In this document: one piece after another, positions 34,501 to 45,062 of the stretch | Numbering within the stretch: the stretch's first letter is position 1 | How the letters are laid out: each line of letters starts with the position of its first letter | The notes under the pieces: model-generated | What the model was told of the DNA's origin: nothing | The model's input: only the letters and a program-made list of their open reading frames with translations | Database searches by the model: none | Translations under genes and position numbers: made by a program | NCBI GenBank assembly: GCA_935421135.1 | Contig: OW285194.1 | Location: 3,095,501 to 3,159,500 of the forward strand | DNA length: 64,000 nucleotides | DNA from: Bugulina stolonifera | Lineage: Eukaryota > Bryozoa > Gymnolaemata > Cheilostomatida > Bugulidae | Reading direction: 5' to 3'

Positions 34501-34754
34501 CATGTTATAGAATAATTCCCTATCTTCTGGTTTATGTTAGTTGTCGTCAGCGAGACAATATACATGTGTATAATAACAGTACAGGTTGTGTATATTTAGA
34601 CCAGAATCTAAAGCAAGTGGAGGGGTCAGAAACTGCTGGTGGGGACGGTAGTCAGACACCCTCAGGTGTGAAGATGAGGAACTCAGCCTGTAATGTACTT
34701 AAAGATAAGCAACTCCGAGCTCTTATCGCTCAGTCAGTCCATGGCCAGTTTTAA
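25591..34754 (+). CDS. PLEKHD1: PLEKHD1-like protein: PH domain plus long coiled coil (13 coding exons)
   Basis: The coding start is ATG 25597. Exons: 25591-25712, 26157-26340, 26864-26940, 27264-27355, 27950-28002, 28647-28835, 30153-30244, 30758-30901, 31708-31816, 32270-32356, 32856-32943, 34025-34150, 34600-34754. All have AG/GT borders and compatible phases, giving 503 aa; human PLEKHD1 is, from memory, about 506 aa. Residues about 10-125 form a PH domain, with FFVIKDGFLMYY and HPKGVIPLGDCTI closely matching the vertebrate family and a C-terminal-helix Trp in WEQEKWVEAL. Residues about 130-430 are a Glu/Lys/Gln-rich coiled coil. The C-terminus is short and basic, then Gly/Ser-rich. It probably binds membrane phosphoinositides and self-associates; the family's function is poorly known. 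Introns are short to medium and contain several minisatellites. The 5' untranslated exon is not located. Confidence 0.9.
26318..26432 (+). repeat. 23-bp tandem repeat that copies the exon 2 splice donor
   Basis: The end of exon 2 (TAGTCAATGATCTCTCACAG) with its following GTA is repeated at 23-bp spacing: units end at 26340, 26363, 26386 and 26409, with a decayed fifth. Each unit presents CACAG followed by GTATAG or GTACAG, so there are four possible donors. Because 23 is not a multiple of 3, only the first keeps the PH frame. Confidence 0.85.
27462..27585. repeat. 31-bp minisatellite, four copies, in an intron
   Basis: The unit begins ATCATCTTCTCTCCGTACG and ends TTATGTCACATG. Copies start at 27462, 27493, 27524 and 27555. 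It lies in intron 4 of the PLEKHD1-like gene. Confidence 0.85.
28840..29165. repeat. Degenerate minisatellite in an intron
   Basis: Variants of GTGGATACATGGGGTGCAT and CACAGGGGT recur about every 25-35 bp after exon 6. The open frames on both strands here are repeat artefacts. Confidence 0.7.
31820..32190. repeat. 29-34-bp minisatellite (about 12 copies) directly after exon 9
   Basis: The unit core is AGCAGTACTAGTTATACAGT followed by CAGTTxATTACCT variants. It begins within a few bases of the exon 9 donor at 31816. Confidence 0.85.
32975..33120. repeat. AGT/GGT triplet microsatellite in intron 11
   Basis: Nearly pure AGT with GGT and GGC interruptions. It produces a Ser/Gly run on the plus strand that is not coding, because the GTAAGT donor of exon 11 precedes it. 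Confidence 0.85.
33121..33516. repeat. 33-bp minisatellite, 12 copies, in intron 11
   Basis: The unit reads CTTGTAGTATCAGTAATAAG then TAGTTGTGGCAGT with C/A and T/A variants. The length is a multiple of three, so a false open frame with 11-residue periodicity results. Confidence 0.88.
33655..34012. repeat. About 31-bp AT-rich minisatellite ending next to exon 12
   Basis: Repeats of TATAGTATTACATGTATACA followed by TGGTTATTGTA, about 12 copies, ending about 12 bp before the exon at 34025. The last unit leads into the TTCCCAG acceptor. Confidence 0.85.
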
Positions 34755-35908
34755 CAAGTAGGCCATTTTACACTCAACCCATTTTACATTGACATCTCCA
34801 CATGAGAACAATATACCACATAGATAACATTGCGCAATAGGGTCCTTCTCTAGAGGTCAAGTGTATTCACATCTCTTACTGTTAGAGAACATAAGCTGTC
34901 ATAGCCATTGTAGATTTTCATGGTGTCATTTATCCAATATTTTTTTTAAACGATTGAAATATTATGATTCAAGAACGTGTTGCAGGGTATTTCTCCACCA
35001 AACGTGTATTACCATAGTATAAGTGCATTATGTACTGTACATGTAAATTAATTGGTGGTCAAACTTGGCATTTCAGCTACGTGTTAGTCACTACAAATTT
35101 TAAATCTGAAATGGCAGATTTTTACCTCCGCAATGGGAGATTATTGAACATTCCGTCAGCCCTCCGGTTACTTTATTTATACATATTTTATTTTACTGAC
35201 AATCAAACTTTTCTATGAGTCTGTTATTTCATAACCTTCCTATGTATTTATTGCTTAACACTTCAGTATTTTAAATCACAGATTTACTAACGCATTCAGG
35301 AAATTGAAACAAATAGTCGATTAAAAGACAACAATAAATTCCACATTAGTCTCTAGTGATACCATGTTGTTATAAATATGGCAGAATGATAGTGAATGTA
35401 AATGTACAGATGTGGTTTGGCATGTGTTAGCTGTCGGTCATTGGTAATTTGTAAGGGCAGATTTTCACTGGTATGTTTCTATTGCATTATTTTAGATCAA
35501 ACTAGAATGACATTGGAACAAATGTACATGATATTATAATAACTATAATCAGCCTGCATAATCATTGCGGTTAATGTTACATGTACATAATATTTTCTAG
35601 TATTACCGACATCTAATGAATTTGCATGAACACTTGTGCATTCAAAATAAATTTGAAAAATGAGATATACGAATATAAAAGTATATACATGTAGAATATA
35701 GAATAGAAGAGTACATAGAATATAAAAGTGTACATTTACATACCTCGCTAATATAATTGTGTACATACATGTAAGTTAAATATACTTTATAACCTACAGC
35801 TAATCAAACATGAAATTTGGGTACTATGTGCGTGAATGGCAATGCCTTGCGAACTATTTTAGTACAATTATTAGTACAGGTGAAGCGTTTTGAAACATAG
35901 TCAATCAT
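34755..35908. other. Intergenic sequence between two convergent genes
   Basis: AT-rich with no supported gene. It should hold the 3' untranslated regions of the PLEKHD1-like gene and of the minus-strand TPR gene. Confidence 0.5.
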
Positions 35909-38900
35909 TTACCTTTTTCCAAATACTATCATATAGCAATTTAGAGATTCTTCGAATAGACCCCTTTCACAATATGCTCTAGCTACGTCTCTGTATTTAG
36001 ATTCCAAATTATGGTGTTTCACATATTGGCCGTACGCAGCCTTTTGCATGTCCAGTGATTTAATATAGTACTCCAGAAACTGTGAGCTGTCAAAGTTCAT
36101 CTCGCTGTGTAGTTGTCCAAGTACCCAATATGTCAATGCAATATCTGGATGATTCGCTCCCTCACCATAGGCATATTTGAGTATATTTAATGCTTTTAAA
36201 ATACTCTCTTCAGCCTTTGCATATTCCTTTGCCTTCGTTTGCACAATACCAGTATTCCTGTAATTGACTGCAAGGTTTGGGTGTTTGCACTCGCTGCCAT
36301 ACATTTGCACCATTTCTTGCATGGAGAGTTCAAATGATTCTTGAGCCCTTTCTAGTTCGCCCATATTAGTTAGTATAGTACCTATGTTTGTGTGCATAGC
36401 GGCTATGACATGGCGATTAATGTCCGGTGTCATTTCTAGAGATTTCTGACAACATTCCAAGGCCTGAGCAAACTGTTTTTCTTTTCTGTAGATTTCACCA
36501 AAGTTCTGATAAATGGTGGAAATATCTGAATGATTATCACTTTGACCATGCAACGACTCGAGCATGTGTAAAGCTTTATTTAGAAGTTCACGTGCTTTAT
36601 TAAACTCGCCTTTCTCACAGTGAATCATTCCAATGAATGAACAACATTTTGCTATATTAGCATGATTGGTTTGCTGGCCATGTATGGTTTCTAGCAGTGA
36701 CAAAGACTTCAATCCGTTCTCCAGTGCTAAATTCCAATCACCATTGACCATATACACATCAGCTACATTCCAATACCCATGTGCTATGTCTACATGAGTC
36801 AGGGACTTCACATGTACAAGCTTCAGCATTGAAAAGGATTTTTGACAGTACTTTTTAAACTCTGCATAGTCTCCTCGCTCTTTGTATACATTGCTAAGTG
36901 CACGGTAGCCGAGAGCAATATCTCTGTGGTTTGCATTGTGGCCATGGATGTCTTTCCACATATCTAATGATCTGTTATGATCCTGTAGTGCCAGAACATA
37001 ATCGGCTGTTGCATTATGCATATTGGCAATATTGGTATAACATTTGGCTATGTCTGCGTGTGTTGCATCCTCTCCATGAAGATTCATCAACAATTCTAAC
37101 TCCTTTTTGAATTGGGCTAATGCCTCTGTGTACTGGCCAGCAGTGTGGTGGAGGTAACCAATTCCTCTATAGGCCTGAGCAATATCGCGATGACCATCAT
37201 TTTCTCCGTGTATGCTTTTCAGCATGGTAAGTGATTTTGTGTAGTAATCTAAAGATTTTCCATAATCACAATTGTATCTGTAAGCATCGCCACACGATCT
37301 ATACACCTTTGCAATCCGAATATGATCGCATGTCTGTCCAAACATAGCCTTGTGCATGGCTTCTGACTTTGTGCAAAATTCGATAGACTTAGCGCTATTT
37401 CCCATGGTTCCATACAGTTCACCAACATTTTGGTAAAGTGCTGCTAACTCCGGATGATCAAAGTTACCAAGAGCAGCTTCCATCATTTTTAATGATGTCA
37501 TAAAACAAGCAAGACAGTTTTTGTAGTCAGATTTTGCTGCATGTACTGCACCGATATTGATGTGGTTGCGTGCAATGTCCATATGGTTTGCTGTTTCACC
37601 ATAAAAGTTCTTCAGCATGGTTAAAGAACGGTTGGCATTTTCTAAAGCTTTGGAGAAGTCGCTTTTTATTAAATACGCAGCACCAATTTGTGTATAAATT
37701 GAAGCTATGACAGGGTTATTATTGCGCTTTCCATAAACAGCTTGTAATACGGCCAGTGCCTTTCCGTAAACACGAATACATTCAGTGTGATTGCCCAAAC
37801 CAAGATGGGCAAGACCCATTTTTTCATACCCTACAGCCAAGCTCTGATCTGTACCAGTTTTACCGTAAATGGTCTCTAGCAGACGCACAGACTGGAAGTA
37901 GTATTGAAGAGCCTCGGTATTGTTTCCCATGTCAAAGTGCACATCTCCAATTGTCAAATAACCAACAGCTACATCTGGATGGTTGTTATCTTCTCCTACG
38001 GAGAATTTTGCTAGATTAAATAAATTCGTAGATACTTCTAGTCTGACTGCCATTTGACCCATCAATTGGTGCAATCCAACAGCCTCTCGGTACATAGACT
38101 GTATCATTGGCTGCATCTTATTGTAACCACTGGTCATTACTTCAAATGACTTAAACGCAAATCCTAAAGATACCTGGTAATTTCCTTTTTCTGCATGCAT
38201 TTCTGACATAGACTTCAATATATCTGCAACTAAAGGATGATCCGCAACTAAAGGATGATCCGCAACTAAAGGATGATCTGCAACTAAAGGATGATGCGCA
38301 ACTGAAGGATGATCTGCAACTAAAGGGTGATCTATCTTTTTCATCATGGTCAAAGCTTGGTCAAAGTATTGTAAAGCGTTATTCCAAAGTCTTGTTTTTT
38401 GGTACAGTTGGCCAACGAGATACAAGCTGTGAGCTATTCGTGGATCATTCGTATTCTTACCAAGAACAATTGTTCTAATAATTTGTGCTTTTCTGTGGAA
38501 GGTTAGTGCCTCAGACAAGTTGCCATTCTGCAGATGAATGTGACCACGGTCTTCAAAGCACTGAGCTAGTTCTAGATTGTGATGCAAGTCAACACTGTAG
38601 AAATTTTCTAAAATCTTTTGAGATCTGCTACTGTAATCGAACGACTCTGTAAATCTACCGGATTTGCAGAGGATTTTTGCCATCATGCTGTACCCCCTGG
38701 ATATATCAGGATGGTGTGCATATTCACCGTGCCTAGCCTTCAATTTCCTTAAGCAGTCATTCTGATATTCAGTAGCTTTGATATAGTCACCCCGCTCAAA
38801 GTAAATAGCTGCCAACGACTCATTCAGGCTGAGTACCATATCATTGCCATCACTTAATGAACTCGATAAAAACTCTATGATTTGCAAAGAAACTCGAATC

Positions 38901-41775
38901 AAGTCTTCTGATTGTGCGTAAAACTTCAGACCACGACTTGTTTCGGCCATTGCTTTATAAGCATGGGCTGTGGCTATCAAGGCTCGTTGACGGTTGTCCG
39001 TTGACAACTTAGATCCTCCACATATTTCTTCCATCAAATTAGCGTGCAAGGTTTCAGATTCTTTAGTATTCAGTTCACCTTTCAAGAGTCCAAATGCACC
39101 ATTCAAATACTCTATGGCAGGTTTATAAGTAAAAGTTTTATTGAGACAGTCTGCAGCTAAAATTTTCCACTGAACTTTCTCAAGCGCTGTAGCACTTTGT
39201 TTTTCCAGCCATACTAGGTAGCTAATTGCGCGTCCATGCATGCCATTGGCCAACAGTAAATAGCAGCAGATCATGACACACCTTTTGCCATGTTCTAGGT
39301 TCCAAAGTTCTTTCATTTGTTGGTTACTGGACTCTAAGAAAACGTCACAACCTGTGTGCGTATCTTCTTTGCCAACAGTGTTGTATACTTGGTTCAATGC
39401 CAAATTATGATTCCCACTGAAAAATAAAACCTCAATTTTTATCCAAGCATTTGGGCTTTTTACATCTTTTAAACCTTGCAATGTCAGTTGAAGAAAGTTT
39501 TCAATGTTCTTCTCTACACTTGGCTTTTCTGTATCTCTGTTGGCATAGAGCTCTAATGCGCTTTTTCGGAGTGCAGTTTTGATTGGAATAAGCAAGCATC
39601 CAAGTATCATGAAGATGCCCTGTGGTACATGATATCGATCGCTCTTCTCAGGGTTTTGACACTTATAAAGTGAAACTAAATCAGATTTTGACTTTGAGTG
39701 AAGGTAGGCACAGATCCTAATATATATAGATAACCCTAACAGAATGTTCATGTGCTCACAAAAGTCTTGTGAAATCTTTCCCAATTTTGCCATTTCGCAA
39801 TACTTTTCCCATGGCAATTGCGAAGAAAGTCGCAGACAATTTCCAATATCGGTTGCAAGCAATGTTGGAAACCTGAATATATCAGTTTTCACTTTGATAT
39901 CAAAGTTGTCTGGTGGGCCGAATGAACTGAATTGTGGCACAAAGTTGTATTTCTCAATGTCTTTACACAAAGTGTGCAAACGTTTATGAGATACAGTCTC
40001 AATATCAGAAGCCTCTTCAAACTCGAATCTCTCGCGCCTCGTTATAAAATCATAGTGTAAAGCTTTGTCTCCATAACTGTAGATGACAGTAGTAGATGAA
40101 AACAAATCAGACTTATCACCAACTAACTCACCTGCTGGTGATAAAGCCGCTGACTTGTACAGTACCATTAATTCATCTACTGGCAAAGTTAGACTTTGTC
40201 CACCAGGGTGCCCTGTAGGAATATTTCCTGCATCTGGACTGATACCATCAATTCTAAAGCCGACTATCATTTTTTTAAGTAGTTTATGAATTTCACCTGT
40301 TTTCAGTGACTCGTCCGATATATTAACTGACTTTAAAGGCGTCTCTCCACAATTACCTATGCGGAAGTATGTGTCCACAGCAAGATGCGCAAAATAGTCT
40401 GGGTTTTGTGTGTTCTCAACAAGAAAAGCGTACTCTACATCAGAGTATGGGGTGGCTTCACCTCTTGCTAGAGAACCCAAGCCTACCACTTCAAAGGGGC
40501 ATGGTGGATCTTTGCCAGTTTTTTCTAGAATTTCCATGCTCGATTCCACAACTGCTCTTGCTATCTGAACAAGCTCCTCACTGCAAAATCTACTGACTTC
40601 AAAGACACTTGTGGAAAATTTTTTAACATCAGCAAGGTTTTCCTCATCAAAAATGTTGTCCACATCTAGTTTCTTCTCCGGAATACCCAGGTTTTTCAGC
40701 TTGTCTTTAGTCTCCTGACGATAATCTGTTAACAATTGCCTGTGTTTTCTAGTCAGTTCCTGGTGTTGGGGAAATGTAAGGGGATGAACGCCACCATACC
40801 AGCTGGCCTCAATTGAATGCACTCTTTCTGCCCTTTCCTTGTACAATTTACCTTCCAGTTTGGACAGTGCCAGACAAACGTTCGCCAGACCATGTGCCTG
40901 CAAATTTTAGCATCTGTACATTTTTCAATATTTCCTTTCATTTGGGTTCAGCCCAGTGTTCGAAGTGGAACAAATGAGGTGGGTACATGGTGCATGCAAT
41001 CTTACAGATTAGTATTGTATAGCTAAGAAATTAGTGAATTACTAAAATGAAAAAAGTTAAGCACTCTATCACTACCTTATCAGGTCCACAGTGACTGTAT
41101 GGGGGAAAACTAGCTATTAGAATGAGGGTACACGCCTGCTGGCCGTATAACCACTAGAATTGGGGTGGGTACACACCGTATAACTACACTTCGAACACTG
41201 GTACTCTACTACACGTGTCTATTTTTAGGACCAAAATGAAGGCTGTTGAATAGTGCATGTCACTGTATATGGTATTCTAACCTGCCATCAGGCCTACCAG
41301 TCTAGACCAATCAGAAAACAGTTTGGTTCAGTGTAGTGTTGGGGAATTTCCCTGGAAAAACTGGATGCACAGATGCACTATTCAAATAATTTGTCATTGG
41401 TGAATTACCCTTTAATCATAAGTAGACCAGAATAATACCACTAATACAACATATTAATGAATCGGCAATATTCCAACATCAAATAAAATATTATTGCCTA
41501 TATGATGAAGGATGGAACATGAATGATACCATTATGCCTTGACATTTTCATCAGGGGTACACTAAACTGTGTTCTGATTTGGACTAGTAGACCTGAAGCC
41601 AGGGCTAATGCTGTTCTTGGCAGAAAGTTAGTAATTACTAGAGTAGCCTGCTATGTGATTCGTGCAGCTAGAAATACCTGAAGGTATAGTGACCAGTCAT
41701 GGTTTGACTTCTTAGCTTGCTCATGATATCTTTTTGTCACCCCATCTAACTGTTCTAACATCTCTGATTCTGTAG
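35909..41775 (-). CDS. Nucleotidyltransferase-TPR protein (5' end not found)
   Basis: One giant exon (about 40898-35909, roughly 1,660 aa) preceded by a 98-bp exon (41775-41678). The phases join cleanly (phase 0) at a GCAG acceptor just before 40898; more 5' exons must lie upstream. Near the N-terminus of the large exon a nucleotidyltransferase-like motif reads GSLARGEATPYSDVEY (residues about 143-158), with the GS and acidic pair D155/E157 of the GlnD/DUF294-type fold. A central helical region follows, then from about residue 650 to the end more than 20 TPR units of 42-44 aa. They carry consensus pieces such as YxKSLxMLKxIHG, HxDIAxxYxNIG and GxYxxAL, kinesin-light-chain-like. It is probably a cytoplasmic scaffold or sensor; similar large TPR proteins are, as I recall, abundant in sponges. 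Substrate and partners are unknown. A six-residue repeat interrupts the TPR array. Confidence 0.85.
38216..38330 (-). repeat. 18-bp coding minisatellite in the TPR gene
   Basis: Units of GATGATCCGCAACTAAAG (plus strand) encode about six HPLVAD repeats between two TPR units. The period is a multiple of three, so the frame is kept. Confidence 0.88.
40954..41200 (-). repeat. Dispersed repeat with perfect 14-bp inverted ends (copy 2)
   Basis: CAGTGTTCGAAGTG at the left and CACTTCGAACACTG at the right, 247 bp, in the intron between the two mapped exons of the TPR gene. The minus strand matches copies 1 and 3 (CGGCCAGCAGGCGTGTACCC). The 8-bp flanks do not match, so insertion mode is unproven. Confidence 0.7.
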
Positions 41776-41995
41776 CTATAACACCAACAAAAATTAGTTT
41801 GTACATTAGTTTGTACTGTATGTTATCTCTCTGCATTACACAACGCTGTTTACTGTGTATCTTGTTCATATCGATGTCATTGCTAGGCAATAGGCATATA
41901 TATGTACATGTCTACAAGTACTGTATAGTGATACATAGTGATACATGTAGGTATATCAGTAACTATAATATTGCAGCTGCTATAGGTATAAGTAC
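41201..41995. other. Host intron, small exon, and upstream sequence of the TPR gene
   Basis: Apart from the exon 41775-41678 no coding sequence is supported. The exon is followed on the minus strand by the donor GTATTTC and preceded by a TTATAG acceptor. Confidence 0.5.
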
Positions 41996-42402
41996 CAGTG
42001 CTTTTTTGTAGGGGGCTCTCTGGGCTCCCGGGAGCCCCCTCAACAAATTGCCATTTTAAAAGTAAGAGTTTAAAAAGTAGCCATAGCCAGGCATCATGCA
42101 CGGTGCATCCTATTAGAAACATACATTTTATCGGGTACATGTATATCAGTATGCTATGGTGAACCCATACTTGCCAAGTGTCCCGGGTTTCTCGGGACAC
42201 CCCCGGGATTTGAAAGTTGTCCCTACACTGTCCCAATGTCCTGATTTATACCCCGGGAATTAGGAAATTGCTGCTCCAAAAAATTTTATTTATTATTTCC
42301 TTTGGATTTTCCAAAACATTGACTGAAAAAGGGTTGAGCGTCGCAAATCCTGGGGAATTTGGCTAAATATAATATGCTACACACCGTTTATTTTTAAAGT
42401 AG

Positions 42403-43210
42403 TGTAATGGTTTCTGTGATTTGGTGCGGTCGTCCTCGGACGACTATCGACCCAGAAATGAAGTGCCTATGAGTGGTAATAGGACTTCGCATTACATGAA
42501 AGATCGAGCGGTCTCAGTAGCCCAAATACTACCAAAGACGACCCATCTGATCTCAAGTCCGACCTTCAGACTATACAATGAAAGAGAGTAATTCAACCTA
42601 GTAGGCGGTTCGCAAAGCGAATGACCTAGTAAAAGGAAGAGAAAGTCCCTGTATCAAGTATAGATGTGTCTTTATTGAAAGCCAAGTGTAGACTGAGACA
42701 ATGAACAGTAAAACAGTGCCCTTTATATAGTATAAGGACTTCCGGCCGACGTGACGTCGGGAAAAGACGACGTGTGGTCGTCCGGAAGTTGCGCAACAAG
42801 ATGGCCGCCGGAAGCCCGACGGCCGACCCAAAATAGGTCGGGTTCTACAAAAGTTGCTTATAATGGTCCAATTCATGTACAAAATGAATATCAATGGATT
42901 CTGAGAGGTCGGGCCTCTGTACATGGGTATAAAAGGCATAAAAAAGGACTTAGTAACATTCATGTGACTATGTACAACAACATATAGTAAGATACATGAA
43001 TAAGAAATGAGCATAAACACATGGAGACATGTATATAGACGGTAATTAAGTACTTTGAACATGCAATGCAGTTAAAGGTAAGTATACGAGCACTAATTGT
43101 GAGAATGTTAGTGTCAGGTGAGTAGCGCTGTGACAACTACTAGGCACTTAGAGTGCGGTGGAGCTTCGTCCGGGAGTTGGGGTCGTATACAAATGTCCTG
43201 TACCATCACA
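42403..43210 (-). repeat. 3' LTR of element B
   Basis: 808 bp. TATA box complement at 42721-42729 and AATAAA complement at 42671-42676. Adjacent to the purine tract complement TAGCCCCCCG. Confidence 0.9.
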
Positions 43211-44921
43211 TAGCCCCCCGATCCTTGGCACTATCTCTTCGAGTATGTCTAAGGATCTGCTCCGTGAGCCGTTGGTGGAGGGATATTTCGTCCTGTACGG
43301 CTTCCGTCTGCTGGACTATAGTAAGCCGGTCTCTAACATGTGAGTGAAGAAGTCTCTGCTGGAGTATGTGCAATTGGTGCCTGAGGCGTCCGAGACGATT
43401 GTTTAAAGTGGCACACAATCGTTCTCTCTCCTTCTGGAATTCTGCTGTAGGGGTGCGGGACTCAAGAGATTTCTTTGTGTTTTTAGTATCTGGAGGGCTG
43501 GTCGACAATGGGACGGCCTTGTCTGATCCGGTTCTAGCCTTAGGCGGCCGGGGCCGACGTTTGGGTATGTCGTAAGTATCAGTCCCTCTGTGGTCCAAGG
43601 CTGGAGGGTCCATACGAGTCTGTGGTCGCTTTGGACTGCCTAGTCGCTCCCAGGGCGACTTTCTTTTACTTGTTTTCTTTGGAGCAGGAGGAGGTGTCAG
43701 TCGCACCACTGCTGCTCTGGCTTCAGCTTCTGGAGGAGCTGGTATAGTGAAAGGTTTTGGTCCTACGTCTGCTGGGATACACGAGGGGTAAGCGACCCTC
43801 TTGTCGAGCTTCATCGCCTTGAGGAAAAGCTGGAACATGTGGGAATCCACTTCATACTGGATGGCTCCGTGGCCTGTCTGGCTTTGGTGCCGATAGACAG
43901 TCTCTGCATTACGGGCGCTGACTCCACAGGAACAGAAGAACTGGGTAAAGTGTTGGCGTGTGTGAGCCTTGATGGTGTTCTCCGTCCCTTCTAGCTTACA
44001 TAGTCGACAATAGGAGTTCCTTCCTTTACATCGGGCTGTCCGACGTATATCACTACTGGTCCGTGGAGAGATCCAGCAAAGTTGAGACTGCGGCATAGGC
44101 GTCTCTGGGGAGGTCTCTATAAGAGAAAGTGTAGATACAAGAGGTTGATCATTTAGATTATCAATGTTTGCGTAGGCCGAGTCGTCTTCGTCACCCGACT
44201 CAGTCACATGGTGTACAATGTCATTAGAGTACATATGCATGTCCGAGGTCGTCCCGGAGGGGAGGCAGTACATGTCCGAGTCGGTTAGGACGGTATCGTC
44301 CCGAAGTACCGAAGATACTTCAGTATGACCCGACCCGACTGGCACGACCTCATCCCTCGAGGAGTTCCCGAGATCAGCATATAAGTCGTCGTCGTCCAAA
44401 AGCAACAGTACCTCGTCCAAGTCTATTGGCTCACCTGGCAAGTCCATGAGTAGGCCGACCAGGGAGGGCACCGTCCTTGTTGAGAAGTCTCGAATAGAGT
44501 GCTCTGTTGTCCGACTAGGTGTTGACTGAGTGGTGGTGGTGAAGGTACTGGGGGATCCATCTGGATCCTGGCCTTTTATAGGTGTGGGGGCTGCCCTGGT
44601 TCTCCTTCTAGTGTGCGACGTTATGTCTGCAACAGCTGGCTTCTCACCATGTAGTAAGGCTACGTTGCGGCGGAAGTGCACTTGTCTGACCCCGGTTGTT
44701 AGATCTATTTTGATCTCAAGGTTGTCTGGGTCACCGGATCTGTCTGTTGAATTGGGGAGTAAACACGGGCCTGGCCGTGTCGGCCTACGACAGGTAGTCG
44801 TCTGGGCAGCCCATTTGTGATGAATTCTTTCTAGTATAACCTCTGGGGGTCGGCCTCGCTTCCACCGGGCCTTCCTCCTGTATGATAGGGGTCTGTGTTC
44901 CCTAGTGTAGGGCGTAAGCAT
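43206..44921 (-). CDS. ORF3 of element B: zinc-finger and coiled-coil protein
   Basis: A 571-aa frame, extending into the LTR boundary. The N-terminal part is basic with no recognised domain. The middle is acidic and Ser/Thr-rich. It is followed by a C2H2 finger with C-x2-C-x11-H-x3-H spacing (YCRLCKLEG ... HTRQH), then FFCSCG, a second His pair and a VDSHMFQLFLKAM block. These match element A ORF3 in order and spacing. After a Pro/Lys-rich stretch the C-terminus is a Leu/Gln/Arg-rich coiled coil. Retention of this ORF in an element that has lost its enzymes suggests it acts in cis or is required for mobility, for example with Gag. No signal peptide or membrane segment, so it is not an envelope. 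Confidence 0.82.
   Translation of the reverse strand: MLTPYTREHRPLSYRRKARWKRGRPPEVILERIHHKWAAQTTTCRRPTRPGPCLLPNSTDRSGDPDNLEIKIDLTTGVRQVHFRRNVALLHGEKPAVADITSHTRRRTRAAPTPIKGQDPDGSPSTFTTTTQSTPSRTTEHSIRDFSTRTVPSLVGLLMDLPGEPIDLDEVLLLLDDDDLYADLGNSSRDEVVPVGSGHTEVSSVLRDDTVLTDSDMYCLPSGTTSDMHMYSNDIVHHVTESGDEDDSAYANIDNLNDQPLVSTLSLIETSPETPMPQSQLCWISPRTSSDIRRTARCKGRNSYCRLCKLEGTENTIKAHTRQHFTQFFCSCGVSARNAETVYRHQSQTGHGAIQYEVDSHMFQLFLKAMKLDKRVAYPSCIPADVGPKPFTIPAPPEAEARAAVVRLTPPPAPKKTSKRKSPWERLGSPKRPQTRMDPPALDHRGTDTYDIPKRRPRPPKARTGSDKAVPLSTSPPDTKNTKKSLESRTPTAEFQKERERLCATLNNRLGRLRHQLHILQQRLLHSHVRDRLTIVQQTEAVQDEISLHQRLTEQILRHTRRDSAKDRGAM
43211..43220 (-). promoter_or_regulatory. Polypurine tract of element B
   Basis: The minus strand reads CGGGGGGCTA immediately before the 3' LTR. 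Confidence 0.65.
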
Positions 44922-45062
44922 CCGGACGTAGGAGGGTCTACCTTTTGAACCTCTGCCCCAGTCGGGCGGCGGGAATATCGGGTGCTGGAAATAGTCGACA
45001 GCACCTTCCTCGAGGCGGTTTGTGCCTTGTCTACGCTCCTGGATGCGCGGCTTTTTAGCCTG

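Noticed and set aside
42598..43062. A 154-codon frame present identically in both LTRs of element B
   Set aside because: It lies wholly within the LTR and spans its TATA box and poly(A) signal; identity merely reflects LTR identity.
43206..44921. Envelope gene in the third ORF of the retroelements
   Set aside because: There is no signal peptide, membrane segment or cleavage site; zinc-finger cysteines and a coiled coil are present instead.
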